Of a stretch of 64,000 nt of DNA, positions 23,898 through 36,685 are shown piece after piece (position 1 is the first letter of the stretch; every line of letters begins with the position of its first letter). The stretch covers positions 1-64,000 of the forward strand of contig JAODUO010001329.1 in NCBI GenBank assembly GCA_025642075.2, read 5' to 3'. Under the pieces are notes generated by a model, which was not told the origin of the DNA, made no database searches, and saw only the letters and a program-made list of their open reading frames with translations. Position numbers and translations under genes: made by a program. Origin of the DNA: Ridgeia piscesae (lineage: Eukaryota; Annelida; Polychaeta; Sabellida; Siboglinidae).

Positions 23898-23916
23898 CGG
23901 AAACTGTTGGGAAAAG

Positions 23917-24369
23917 GACGTTGTCGCGCTTACATTTTTCCGGTCGTTTAAAACGTTCCGATTGACGTTTCTGCGCATGCGCAATAAATGTAAACTCATC
24001 AATGTCCAGCGAAACAACAAAGCATTTTCGGTATAAATGCCACCAACTCTACTGTGAAGAGTTTCTTAAAATGTCGCTCATTGCAATAAAATATTACGTT
24101 TTTTTATAAATCACTGATTATGGCGCACTTGTGTCACGTGATTTACGCTTGCTATCAAAATATGCCTCAAAACTTGTTTGCCTCGTGTTCATTTGCGACA
24201 AATAACTTTGCTGAGAGGTTATATACATCCTAACGAACAACCCGTAATATTTATATCATAAATGTTTTGTCTTTTCGCTGCACATTGATGATTTTACATA
24301 TATCGCGCATGCGCAGAAACGTCAATCGGAACGTTTCTAACGTCTGAAAAATGTAAGCGCTACGACGTC
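23917..24369. mobile_element. MITE with ~60-bp TIRs nested in the left arm
   Basis: The left end starts GACGTTGTCGCGCTTACATT and the right end, read inverted, starts GACGTCGTAGCGCTTACATT. Both continue through AAACGTTCCGATTGACGTTT and the palindrome GCGCATGCGC. The length is 453 bases with no coding capacity. The corresponding place in the right arm (near 28620) lacks it, so it inserted after the two arms were formed. Confidence 0.88.
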
Positions 24370-25412
24370 TACAAATTCGCAGGAAAATTATTTGGAAAAA
24401 ATTAACTAAACTTAACAAAGCAACCAGATATTCGAGAAACGCAAACGCAGTGCACAGTGCGCCATAAACCGTGATGGTGTTGTAAACTGCCGTGAAATTT
24501 CTATTTCTTCGAACGGAATTGCAAGCAGCTTTTCACACCACTTATCACAGGAATATTATCGAATAGCCTGCGTGATTATATTTTACACGTATGTATTCCA
24601 ATAATTTAGGTGGGGGGCTTGAAATGTTATTTTTGCAATGGGGAGGGGGTAGATGGACGTCTAAGCCTAAGAAGAGCTTCATGGTATCAAGGCTAGTAAA
24701 CTTGTGGAGTTTCGGTTGAGTCAAAGGCCCCCCTGCAACCGATGTCTATTTTAAGGATATTTCGTGTGTAGCTTTAAAATGGTGGAGAGTCAGCATATCA
24801 TAAGGTTTACACTGACAGTTTGTTAATGGGATGATGTCTTTGTGCTCTAATCAGCAGCTACCTCAGGTAGTAAAGCTGGAACCTAACTACAAGCAATTGT
24901 ACAGAGACTTGTCCTTCTCAGCTTAGATACAGTCCACTCACTTACAATAATTTAAACATATCAGACATCTGCAAAGCGTCTGCTTGACAAGGATAACTTG
25001 CAATGTTCACATATATTCGTAGCATTAAATTTCAAGAATTTCACATTAGTGTGGTATTTTATAGGTAAACCTGGATAAAAAAATGAAAATAAGAGAGAAA
25101 TAACTTCTCTTTTTATCTATAATGATTATTCATTTATGTATTTTGAGAACCATTAACATATCTCCATGAGAAAATAATAAAATTCAGTTCACTTCAAATA
25201 AATACATTTATTGTAGACTCAACAGAACTTGCAAATATAGATACATACACACATATATGAAAATGTGGTTTATATATTATTGCAAAACAGCATTTTAAAT
25301 AAAGATCATACATATCATCATGTACATTTGTATACGTTGTGTAGTTACATGTTATATACTCCCCTGTGTATTGATCTGGTGTACTAGTCAATCAGTAAAT
25401 ACAATAAATACC

Positions 25413-26396
25413 GTGGAACAAATCTATCTCCAAGTTTCATAAATAATGTTCCCTGTCAAACCCGTAACTCACACGCACATATACAAATATGCTACAAAGA
25501 CTAGACATTTACAAATAAATAATTTCTTTTAGGACACACATTCATCAATATAAGTTGTCTTCTTATAATCAAACTGACTTGAGTTAATATCTCTGTGTGT
25601 TCCAAAATGTAATATGTCTAATACGGAATGAATGGCAGTGTTTGAATGAATTAATTAAAGTGTTATCAACAACAACATCATAGTAATAGCGTTGCTTAGT
25701 GAAACAGTATTGTAAAGATAATACAGTATAATTCAATTTCATGGTTTGTAAGTAGCTTCTTCTGTTGAATGGACATAGCAGACGTCATGTTAATATTCAA
25801 ATGGAAACACATAGGCTATCTAGTAACCGTAATAAGCTGTATAAGATAGAGTACAAAGTAACAGTAATTGTTTGTTGACATTGCAATAACTACTCATAAG
25901 TACGAAGAAAGTAACAAAGGCGTGAGTCTTTTCTTAAATTGTTGCAAATTAAGTATTTGTGTTATTTTGACTGTTATGTCTAACATAACGATTTCGATTA
26001 ATTTACTAAACACACTACCTAAAGTAATTGAATGATAGTGCTTCTTGGAGGAAGTTTTTACTGGAGCAAGTACCAATAATAATAATAATAATTACTTCCA
26101 TTGCGCCAATACCCTCGAAGATCAAGCTCAGTGGAGTTCAGGGATTAAGCAAACTCGTAATCGAAAGCAATGGATGGATGAAGAAGCTAGGAGGCTAAGG
26201 AGGATAGGCAGCATTAGAGATATGTTTTAGACGTCAGCGGAATGAAACTATATTACCTTCTGATTTAACACTGGCAAGAAGTTAAGTGCGGCAACCGAGA
26301 AAGCTCGGGTCCCCCCCCCCGCTTTCGTTTTCACCCGAGGGATGTAAAGAGGGTTACTACTGGTTGAGCGTAGCTATCTGGAATGTCTTGCTGGAG
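25413..26396. other. Spacer between the arms, part 1
   Basis: Unmatched sequence between the arms. It contains an (AAT)n run at 26075-26093 and a run of ten C at 26311-26320. No gene recognised. A short minus-strand open stretch at 25894-26076 is vaguely LINE-tail-like but not supportable. Confidence 0.45.
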
Positions 26397-27163
26397 ATGC
26401 ATATTTAGTTGTGTCATTCGCTAATGTGACGTGGCCCTACATATTCAGAATATTTTAAGTAACTGATATATTAGCGCTAGTAAACTATAATGAAAATAGC
26501 AAAGATATGCGATATGGTAAGGTCGTATAAGCAAAATGTCATACTTCTTTGTGAATTTGACTGCCGTACCTTGGGCGGATTACTATTCCTGTATAATTAT
26601 GTAATCCATATATCTCACATCTTTATGTAATTTAGTGAGCTACTAGTTAAATTAAGCGATCTACAGCTGAAACAGGCATATTGTCAAAGTAAATTGCATT
26701 TTTAATGTTTTTCAATGAAAAATACAAAAACAAGACGGCATAACAAGCACAATTGTTGATCCTATTTTACCCGCATTGGTATATCCCATTTTGCTCGGAA
26801 TAGGCACGGTTTAGTCAAGCTGTGATACATTAATTATCGCTCACTCTCACGAAAAACTATTATACGCCGAAACACTCATAAACTAATAATACGTCCTCTC
26901 TACATTCGACGTTGAAATATGACAAGTTGTTATTAGCAAACTTAGATGGATCGTCAAACAAACAATTTAGCAAGGGGTCACAGCTAGGGATTACTAACGA
27001 TTGTTTCAAACCGACGAAGAATTGCATACCAATTGGTTTGTATAGTAGTCAGCATATCGCACTACGCTATTTGGAAGCGAAAATACGATTTGTGGCAGCT
27101 CAATGCTTTGCATATAGCGATTTCCCATATTACCCGAGTATCCCGTGTTACACGGGTTTCCCC
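26397..27163. mobile_element. TIR element family B, copy 2 (left-truncated)
   Basis: About 770 bases aligned with 19395-20340, for example GGTCGTATAAGCAAAATGTC and TTGACTGCCGTACCTTGGGC. The right tip ends CACGGGTTTCCCC, then TA. The left terminal 230 bases present in copy 1 are missing. Confidence 0.85.
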
Positions 27164-27353
27164 TACTACTAGTAGGCCCTACGGCTACGGCTACGTAAAA
27201 TTATGTCACCACCTACCTCGCACAATTTCGAAATTCCTTGGCTTTGCTTTCCATCCCTCACGATTGACATTACCATCCCATGCTTCTAATCTTTTACTAT
27301 CAAAAGGGAATCCATATAATTTAAATATGTTGCAGCGTTTATTGGAGCATCCC

Positions 27354-27569
27354 AAGCAGAACAGTAAGGCATTATATGCTATACTGCTTGAAGACGCTTT
27401 AATTTAGACCGAAAATGGCGTCCACATTCACAGACCAATCAAAAATCGGTACGTCAATGGTGACGTACCGATTTTTGATTGGTCGATGGATGTGGACGCC
27501 ATTATCGGTCTAAATTAAAGCGTCTTCAAGCAGTGTAGTATATGATATAATGCCTTGCTCTTCTGCTTG
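27354..27569. repeat. 216-bp palindrome at the junction of the two inverted copies
   Basis: Two arms of about 106 bases are near-perfect inverted copies around a 4-base centre (ATGG, 27457-27460). The innermost 25 bases or so pair perfectly (CCGATTTTTGATTGGT on the right). Each half carries the TGGACGCCATTWTCGGTCTA element-end motif, also found at the outer ends near 23287 and 29580. The palindrome is therefore two element tips abutting head to head. Confidence 0.93.
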
Positions 27570-28621
27570 CGGATTGTTGTATTTATTGATTGACTACTAC
27601 ACCAAATCATCACACAAGAGAGTATATAACATATAACTACACAGCGTATACAAATGTACAACATGATAATTATGTATGATCTTTATTAAAAATGCTGTTT
27701 AACAATAATATATGAACCTCAATTTCATATATGTGTGTATGTATCAATATTTTTTCTGTTGAGTCTACAATAAATGTATTTATTTGAAGTGAACTGAATT
27801 GTATTACTTTATCATGGAGATATGTTAATAGTTCTCAAAATACGTAAATGAATAATCATTGTAGATAAAAGAGAAGTTATTTATCTTATTTTCATTTTTT
27901 ATCCAAGTTCACCTATAAAGTACCACATTAATGTGAAATACTTGAAATTTGATGCTAGAAAAGATGTGAACATTGCAAGTTTTCCTTGTCTAGCAGGTGT
28001 CTGATATGCTTTGCAGGTGTCTGATATGTTTAAATTAATGTCAGTGAGTGGACTGGATGAAAGCTGGGAAGGACAAGTCTCTGTACAATGGCTTGTAGTG
28101 AGGTTCCAGCTTTATTACTGCTCCTGATTTAGCTGTTGATTAGAGCACAAAAACATCATCCCATTAACAAACTGTCAGTGTAAACATTATAATGATATGC
28201 TGACTCTCCACCATGTCAAAGCTACACACGAAATATCCTTAAAATAGACATTGTTTGCAGGAGGCCTTTGACTCAACCGAAACTCCAAGTTTACTAGTTT
28301 TGATATATTGAGGCTCTTCTTAGACTTAGACTTCTATCTACCCCTCCCAATTGCAAAACTAACATATGTCTTAACGTCCAGCTCTCCGCCTACATTATGA
28401 ATACATTTGTGTAAAATATAATCACGCAGGCTATTCGATAATATTCCTGAGGTAAGTGGTGTGAAAAGCTGCTTTCAATTTCGTTGGACGAATGGAAATT
28501 TCACCGTTGTTTACAACACCGTCACGGTTTATGGAGTACTGAAATTCTGTGCACTGCGTTTGCGTTTCTCAAATACCTGGTTGCTTTGTTCACTTTAATT
28601 TTCCTGCGAATTTTTAGACGT

Positions 28622-28623
<2 letters not shown>

Positions 28624-28689
<66 letters not shown>
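28624..28689. repeat. (TA)n microsatellite
   Basis: Pure TA run of about 33 units. Confidence 0.98.
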
Positions 28690-28692
<3 letters not shown>

Positions 28693-28729
28693 CTGTTGAG
28701 TGCCGTGTAGGTATATTGAAATTAAATAC

Positions 28730-28732
<3 letters not shown>

Positions 28733-28803
<71 letters not shown>
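28733..28803. repeat. (TA)n microsatellite
   Basis: Pure TA run of about 35 units, 43 bases after the previous one. Confidence 0.98.
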
Positions 28804-28805
<2 letters not shown>

Positions 28806-28908
28806 AGAGATGTATTTAATCATAATGACGCTGAAACTAATATGAGGCACGAAAATGGACATGGCAACAACCAGCAAAACAAACACACACGGCACGCACA
28901 CGCACGCA

Positions 28909-29124
<216 letters not shown>

Positions 29125-29602
29125 CCTCACTCCATGACCATGACAGTACGTACAACAATCGGCAATTTGACGGCAGCATATCAAAGAGCCGCTACATCTA
29201 CATTACCTTGAGTCATGGTGGGAATGGAAAAGTGCGAAAACAACAAAGGAAGATAAGATCATAGACAGTTTTAGTCACATATCATTCTCGATTTATATCA
29301 CGGTCATGGTAGGAGAACGAACGTACCACCGTCCTAGCCTGGAGTTTGCACGGAGTTTAACTTAGCATTGTCATGCATTGGTAATCCATCGTTTCCGTTT
29401 TAATTTCACTTCCTTAAACGTCCTACGATTGTTTCTCAGCATGAAGCCCAACCGTCCAATATATATCACACCATATCCATGTGCGCACTTATTACACATT
29501 ATAGAGCATCTCCAGTCCAACCAGAACAACAAAGCATAACATTTTTAACACGTCATGTGGTGATCACGTGCCTAGACCAAAAATGGCGTCCAGGTTTTCA
29601 AT

Positions 29603-30331
29603 CAATACGGCCTGTAAGTGGGTCACGATACATGGCGTGACTCCGCGCGACTGGAGCTGATTGGGGACTAAGCGAGACTAATAAATTATTGGGGACTGAA
29701 AACAAGAATAATAGTCTAAAGATGGATGACAGTTGTAGCTTCCGACTGATGAATACTAGGAAAATCAGGTCATAAATATCTTGTGTTATATGTTTCTTAT
29801 CTTAAATGTCCGATTTAATATTGAGTTTACCACACTATCAGACACAGCGATTTACGTAGTGCAGATAATAGACACGATGTTAGGCCGTATGTGTCTTTTA
29901 CGGGATTTGCATTTTACATTGCTGTACGTTGTGGTTTCGATAACCACTTATATCTGACAAGTTGTCTAAATGCACATAATCATAACACATGTATACGTTT
30001 GCCCCAAACAGGTTGTACTGCGCGAAAACTGGCATTCTTCATTATTAGTCAAGATCGCCAAACACAAGTACTTGCCGCTATTGCCATGGCAACCACCATA
30101 ATAATCGATTAAAATTCATGATTTCCGTGATCATTGTCACCGGCAAAGTGTTCCACTGCTTCTGCTTGCAATAATCCTTCGGACAATATAACTGAAATAC
30201 GCTATTTCGGAACAGTTCGATTATTACGATCAAAAACAAAACAAGAGTCCTATATGTTAACATGGAGTATATGGACTTCCTGCCCACAACTGCCCCCAGC
30301 CTCGCTTTGGCGCGCGAGACTTGCACGCCCT
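29603..30331. mobile_element. Insertion element family D, copy 1, with an identified empty site
   Basis: It interrupts the right arm between TTTTCAAT (ending 29602) and ATTGGCC (from 30332). The left arm preserves the uninterrupted TTTTCAATTGGCC (read inverted), so the element is 729 bases with an AT duplication. A second copy lies at 36686-37369. Tips are weakly inverted (ATACGGCCTGTAAGT against TAGGGCGTGCAAGT). Non-coding. Confidence 0.85.
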
Positions 30332-30356
30332 ATTGGCCAAACTCTATGTATCTAAG

Positions 30357-30384
30357 CACGGACTTATATGCATATAAGTCCGTG
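30357..30384. repeat. Perfect 28-bp palindrome flanked by 7-bp direct repeats
   Basis: The half-site CACGGACTTATATG is followed at once by its exact reverse complement. ATCTAAG lies immediately before (30350-30356) and immediately after (30385-30391). It sits exactly at the outer edge of the right arm, and the left arm edge lacks it. Confidence 0.95.
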
Positions 30385-30391
30385 ATCTAAG

Positions 30392-32026
30392 GCTGATCCA
30401 TATTAAACATAGCCGCCATCTAGCGATTAACTCGAATATTACACTTGTCGCGCGTACAGGTGGCGCTTTTTGTAGCGAGACAAGCCCTGACACGTTTGTG
30501 TACTGGTACCGTCGTTGTATTAGCTTCTTATGACCATAATGCATATGCCATGATATGAATGATGCAATTGCATGCAATGCAATCATACCCATGTGTAACT
30601 GTCCAGAAATACCAATGTGTCAGTCAGTCTGCTCTCCAAAAAAAGTGAGGCTTGCCAAAACATATCCAGGCTCTAAAAATATCAAATTGCGGCTTGACTC
30701 TTGAGCCTATATTCTCTATAAAAAATGCACCCCAAATTGGAAAGTCAATGGATGCGACTGCCAGCCGTCACCCCCTCTTGATGCTTACCAAGAAACTATC
30801 TATATAATATAATATTATACGCTCGTTGAGCATCACCAAAAACACCCCGCTGCATCCTCTCGGTGATAAAAGCAAACTTCCAAATGCACCCCGGCCATTC
30901 TAGGCTCACAAAAAGCTCAAACTACAACCCCTTTTATATAAACTCATCAACAATATTCAACTGTGCATCCAAGATGTGCCTGCACGGGAGATAGATGCAT
31001 CCTGACCCTCTAGTCCTAGTCCACCTACCTAGACCCTAGTCCTAGATCTTTTGGATCTGTCTGCGCTAACCGCGCGCCAGCCGTATGCGCCCCGTAGACG
31101 TTTGAATGTACCTCCAAATCCGATTTGCCAAATGAGTATGCAATTTGACTCGAGTTTTTTATGAACTCCCAAAACTGTGATTCACGTCATTTTTATACCG
31201 AAAAATCTTCAACAGCAGTACCCCCACCGCGGTCTTCTTACTGGCTTAACCAATAATTGGGCTTGGCGGTGTAAGCTCTGCCTTTGATCCCCCCCCCCGG
31301 TCGAAATCAAACACCTAGATAAGACACGCCACTGTCAGCATAGCATCCTGCTGGTGCGCGCTGCGAGCCCCGCCCCCACGCTCTGTTCACGCCAGGAAAA
31401 GCCCGGATAGACTCCGCGAAGTTTCATCATAAATGCACTTTGCGAAAGGTCACGCTAATACGATTAACCTGTGCCTACGTGTATTGGAAGGACAATTTCA
31501 TCAGCCGCGACAGTCTATAGTTACGTGGAAAGACGTATCCCAACTGTGTCTTATGAGGAACGTCATTGAATAATCATGACATATGTAGTTGCGCGTCCGG
31601 AAATGTAACATCGACATCTTTCGCTGGTGAATGAAACCGGCCAAGCCACGTGACTGAAGTCTGAACACGCGGGGTGTTTGCTTTTGTGGCATTCGTCTGA
31701 TTCGATTCGACGGAGCCGTAGGTCAGCGGGTATCTTCCCCGCAGTGTTTGTGCAGCCTTGGTCATTAGTTGGTGATATTCACGCGTCACGTTGTAACCGG
31801 TCGGATGCAGGCGAACTTGTCCAGATCGCAGCAATACAAACACCGCGGGGCGTTTAAGAGGACAGCGTGTGCTAGCCATCCAAACACGCGAAGGTGAGCG
31901 TGCGTGCTGGTATCGGCTCGGTCCTGACAGTAGCAACCGATTGTCGCCAACGAAACGTGTGCCGGCGAGTGTTGTCTGTGTTGACCGCTGATCAGAAAGT
32001 GTTTAGGTTGACAGGAACTTGCAAAC
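30392..32026. other. Spacer and 5' flank of transporter exon copy 2
   Basis: No repeat or gene recognised apart from a C10 run near 31290. The last 450 bases are richer in GC and CpG than the surroundings and probably include promoter and 5' UTR, but no defined promoter element was identified. Confidence 0.4.
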
Positions 32027-32534
32027 ATGGGCAGGAAAAACGGAGCGACAGCTAGCCCCGACAAGCAGAGCGCTGACGCGGCCGCCGAGAAAGACAAGGT
32101 TGTTGTCGAAGGCGAAAGCGACGTCATCAAACTAAAGCCGAAGATCACCCTCCTCAATGGCGTCACGATGATTATCGGTAGCGTCATCGGATCGGGGATA
32201 TTCGTCAGTCCATCTGGTGTCCAGAAACATGTCGGGTCCGTGGGTGTGTCCCTTATCGTCTGGTTGTCGTGTGGACTTTTCTCCATAATTGGGGCGCATT
32301 GCTATGCCGAGCTGGGCACGCTGATCGTCAAGTCCGGTGCCGATTATGCCTACATCTACGAGGCGTTTGGCCCGTTCATGGCCTTCCTTCGACTGTGGGT
32401 AGAAGTGATGGTTGTCCGACCCTGTTCCCAGGCTATCGTCGCCCTTACCTTCGCCACCTACATCATAGACCCAATCTTCCCTGATTGCCCCAAACCAGAA
32501 ATAGCTACCAGACTTCTCGCAGCGCTGTGCATCT
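32027..32534 (+). CDS. System-L amino acid transporter (SLC7A5/A8-like), first coding exon, copy 2
   Basis: Paralogue of the exon at 10435. It encodes 169 residues plus one base: MGRKNG start, a cytosolic tail, then helix 1 [19 protein letters not shown] with G-S-G at 55-57 as in LAT1. Helix 2 follows with [19 protein letters not shown], then helix 3 with [11 protein letters not shown]. The extracellular loop [10 protein letters not shown] carries Cys154, equivalent to the heavy-chain disulfide cysteine of LAT1. The exon ends at ATCT|GTAAGT, the same position and phase as copy 1. Role by family: sodium-independent exchange of large neutral amino acids at the plasma membrane as a heterodimer light chain. 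The rest of the protein was not found in the remaining 31 kb, so its first intron is very long and would contain the satellites and LINE that follow. The plainly LAT1-like residues make this the more canonical copy. Confidence 0.93.
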
Positions 32535-34944
32535 GTAAGTACTACTGTTTTTAAACATTCACCACAATTTACACTTCTTGTGTTATAGGACAATTATCAT
32601 ACGTAGAATCCGGGTGTCTGACTTTTCGTCTATGATTTTGGTCTAACGCAATAATTATTTGTTTACTACGACATTTGATCTAAAACGACATTTCATGTAC
32701 GTTTGATCTATCGAGACATTTTGTATATGATGATGAATTTGTTTAATATGATGAAGAATACAAATACATTTGCTGCATGCATTGGGATAGTTTTAATTTT
32801 AATAATAGTAGCAATCCCCAAACAAACCATGCACAAAAATAATTTTCAGATTCACTCTCCCAAAATACAGTAGTTAACAGTATGAGATTGAAAACAAATA
32901 TGTCAAGTCCTAAACAAAATGATTTACGTGTCCAGAAATAAGATACCTAGCTGAATATGACAGCGTATGAACGTTTGAACTGAGAAAGATGTATTTGAAG
33001 TTCACATACACGTAAGAACATGAGTGCGCTCCAAATATGGTCGTTTTGTTTCTACATTTGATGCATTTGATATACACCCCCAAAATGATGGACGACCATT
33101 GTCGAATATATACTATGCAAACAGTTTATTGAGACTTGCAACAGTATCTGCATAATTAGGAATGTTTTCGAATGAGAAACGATCGCCTATGATTTTTTTA
33201 CTATATAAGAGGGCCAGAAACTGCCCTGCTGATGCTGCTTTAAGCCAGTGCATAGACCACTGACAGCCACATGGCCAGCATTGGACAAGTTTTGTTTACA
33301 GACTGGCCTCTGTCAGGCACTGCTATTGGCTAAAGTTGAAGTCACTGGGGAATTCCCCTGTCAGATTCAGACAGGTAGACACACTGGGCTGACCAGTGAA
33401 TTTCGTGCATGAAATGTTACATACTCTTTCGAAAAAAGATAGTAAATATAGTATTACAAATGAGAAAAACATTGCTAGTTGACATAAAAGTCATTAAAGT
33501 GTCATTTGATGACAACAAGTGGAAATCATCAAATATTACTGAGTCAGTGTTTATACAGTGTTCACTCGAAATCCAGTTTATGTACATACAACTCATTTTG
33601 TTGCAAATCGACACAAATATTATGAATTGTTGATCAACAATACAATACAACACTGGTTTGTCGAAAGAAAAAACCTTTTACATATACATGTCTTGGTTGT
33701 ACTTATCCAACTGCTAAACAAAATAAACTCTAAACAAACAACTGGTAGTCTTATTTAGAAACTATACGAACCTATGCTTCAGGGTGTTGATCTGTGTGGA
33801 CCTGGTGTATAGCCTCAATGTTGTTTTCTGGTCATTATCTTCTTTTCTTACATATATACAGGTGACAGGTCAGGTAATTAATTCCTTGTAGCACATAAGG
33901 AAGCCAGGGTTTGTGTAGAACACTTGAGTGTAATAGCCTGGCAGTGAGTGCTTGTATCATGCGATAATATCTAATATGTCTGGACAGGTTGAATTGTGAG
34001 TAAATGCATAGCCATACACATGTAATTTTTTTTGACAAAAGTCATGTTAGAACTCACGTACAATGTATCTGTATTCAGGTGCCCTATGTCAGCATTCATA
34101 GCGGGCAGTAACACATGGTTTTTTTCTTAGATATTTGTAGTGTGTATGTACAGATGATTTCATTGTTTTTTTGGTGATCATCAAAAAAATTCAATGAAAC
34201 TCATTACGGCATGTACCTCCATTCGAAAAATCACCAACCTTGTTCTGCAACATCACGTAATTTGTAGAATTACATGGACCATTTGATGGTTAGTTGAGTA
34301 ATAGACATCAGTCAAATCATAATTGATGCTCACAAAACCCAGCCACAAATATATCTCTACAAGCTGTGCTGTTAGGCTACTTCTAGTTTCTACCTCAAGG
34401 CGTCAATGTCACTTACAAGATGACAAATTTTGCAAGTGATCATTGCCATGCAACCCCCAAATGCTACATTATTGTTCTGCTGGTCATTCTAACATTCGCC
34501 CTGTCTTGTGGCCAGGTGGGCCGTGTAATGTGTATTATGTAACAAAATGTTGTGTGGTACATCTTGACATTTTCTCTGCCTATATCAGTATATGTACGAA
34601 GTAAACAACTCGTGTGGACGTCCAAGTACACAATGCATAAATATAGACATATTGCCAAGTTGTTTTCCTAGTATGTACTGAAATTAGGTCACAACTCCAT
34701 TGATGTGTAGAGCCAGTATCTTCCTGTTCCATTGTCTGGCTGTTGTCCAAGAAACACATAGTTCAGAGATGTGGATAATACAATAGGACTAAGGGCAGGT
34801 CTGCCTATGCCAAGAGCTAATGGCTACCTATTACAATATACAATGTATTGAATAAATTTTATGTATTATTTCCAAAAGCTTGTTTGCAAAATGCACAGAG
34901 GCAATCGTTAGATCATCTAACAATATTTACCAACAATAATTGTT

Positions 34945-34946
<2 letters not shown>
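32535..34946. other. Intron or intergenic sequence after transporter exon copy 2
   Basis: Starts with the donor GTAAGT. AT-rich, with no further exon, RNA gene or repeat recognised. Confidence 0.45.

Positions 34947-34996
<50 letters not shown>
34947..34996. repeat. (TA)n microsatellite
   Basis: Pure TA run of about 25 units. Confidence 0.97.
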
Positions 34997-34998
<2 letters not shown>

Positions 34999-35732
34999 AC
35001 AGAAACACATCAGTTATTATAGAAAACAAAACAGTGTGGACAGGCCCAATTAAAATTTTTAATATCTTAAAGGTTTTCAACATTTTAATAAATGTGTGTA
35101 TATACCTTAAAGCAGCTATAATTTTATATACAATTTGGAAGAAAATAAACACCAATGATTTGTTTACATTGGTCAGTATAAACATTATTTTAATTCGTTT
35201 ATGTATGTTGCAGATAGGACAATTCACTAGTGAATCCTGTAAAATAAAGCTACATCAACTCTTATGGTGATCTTGTCGTGTCGGTAGTACTCAATCATGT
35301 GTTTCCAGCGTAATTATTCTATAATTTTCTTTTTACAAAAGATATTGCTACTAAAAAAGTCCCATCTGCAGTGGTTGTTTCTGTATTTTATGCAGATAGA
35401 TTCAACATTTCCAGTATTACAATTTTCCATAAACATTGAAATTCCAGAAACTCCAGTTACAAATCTGACATCACCTTATATGTCGTAACTGACCGAAATG
35501 CTGAAAATAGAAATTCATCCCTCACTAGACAGAGTTACCACTTGAGTAGCTGTGATAGGATTAGGCGGTAATTAGAAGAATCTGATGCCTGGTCAGGCTG
35601 TGTGCACTGTGCAGGCAGTACAGCACATGCTGGTAATGCTGTGTGCTGATTGGCATGTCAGCAGCTAAGTCATGTGCACAGGTTCTTGGATCAGTATTTC
35701 AATGAGTTCTGTCTAATTCTCATCAGTGCCAC
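34997..35732. other. Unannotated spacer
   Basis: AT-rich. Nothing recognised. Confidence 0.4.
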
Positions 35733-35805
35733 ACCTGTCAATACCACTACACCTGTCAATACTCCTACACCTGTCAATACTCCTACACCTGGTCAATATC
35801 ACTAC
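35733..35805. repeat. 18-bp minisatellite, 4 units
   Basis: ACCTGTCAATACTCCTAC repeated at 35733, 35751, 35769 and 35787 with single-base changes. The last unit has one extra G. Confidence 0.93.
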
Positions 35806-36685
35806 ACCATTACCAACCCACACAGGAGCCTTATTGAACTGTGTGCTTGACTACAAATCTGTGACTATGTATTGGAAATGTTTGCACATATTTCAAACAC
35901 TGGTCGACGTCTTCATGCACATTTGAAAGTTTGCATTTCGATATTTACTCTGAACATTTTACATTTAAACGAAGTGACCCTGAAACGTGAGATTTTTTAA
36001 ATGTCCACGGAAATTCTGTTCACACACACAGATTAATGCAATATCTGAATAACTGAAGCAAATATCGCGTGAGTTAACCAGCCACATTGTAAACGGTGCT
36101 TTGAAGTACATTCACCTAGTTTCATGTGCGTAATAACAAAATGTATTTCCATCTGAATGTGAGCGCCAATAAACATTGAAAACTGACCCAGAAAAATACA
36201 TTAATTTTAAGTTGAAGTGCACTAATAGACACTAACTCTTGCTTGTGAAAAAATAAGTGTGGACTTGTACATTGACCTGGAAAAAATCGAGCTGGAGTGT
36301 GACTTATATGAGGCGTTGATAGTAGATATTTGGCAGTGGGCCAGAAAGAGCCAGTGATGTGATCATGCACTTCCTTCAGCGTCTAGTTGAGAGGACTCAA
36401 CAGGTTGTGTGCACCCTGTTGGTTTATGTCAATTTTTTGAGGCGGGGAGGGGTGGGTTACTGTGTGCAACATGTCATGGGAACTCAGACAGGAGGCTGCC
36501 GGAGAGTTAACTAGTCGTAATCAGTACAAATCTGGGTCATTGAACCCTGAATAGGTTAACTTTTTATTACTAGTATATTGACCGTCTGTGGACTAAGTGG
36601 GGGGAAGTAATTAATTAAAGGACTTTACATTTTTGGTTTTGGCGTGTGCTTGGTCGGTCAGTCGGTTGGCCAGCCGAGGGCAGGG
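35806..36685. other. Unannotated spacer
   Basis: No gene or repeat recognised. Confidence 0.4.

Larger units (their letters stand above)
23253..25412. mobile_element. Left arm of the 7-kb inverted structure (TIR element family C, copy L)
   Basis: From CTTAGATACATAGAGTTTGG at 23253 to about 25412, the sequence is the reverse complement, with scattered differences, of 27580-30356. Matching anchors are: 23440 with 29438 (GAGAAACAATCGTAGGACGT); 23530 with 29337; 24376 with 28616; 24715 with 28290; and 25200 with 27785. A TGGACGCCATTTTCGGTCTA end motif lies at 23287. No coding capacity was recognised. This arm carries a nested MITE (23917-24369) absent from the other arm. Confidence 0.88.

Noticed and set aside
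25894..26076. Minus-strand stretch ending QQFKKRLTPLLLSSYL, reminiscent of a LINE C-terminus
   Set aside because: Only a short, weak resemblance, with no RT blocks or 3' tail nearby to support it.
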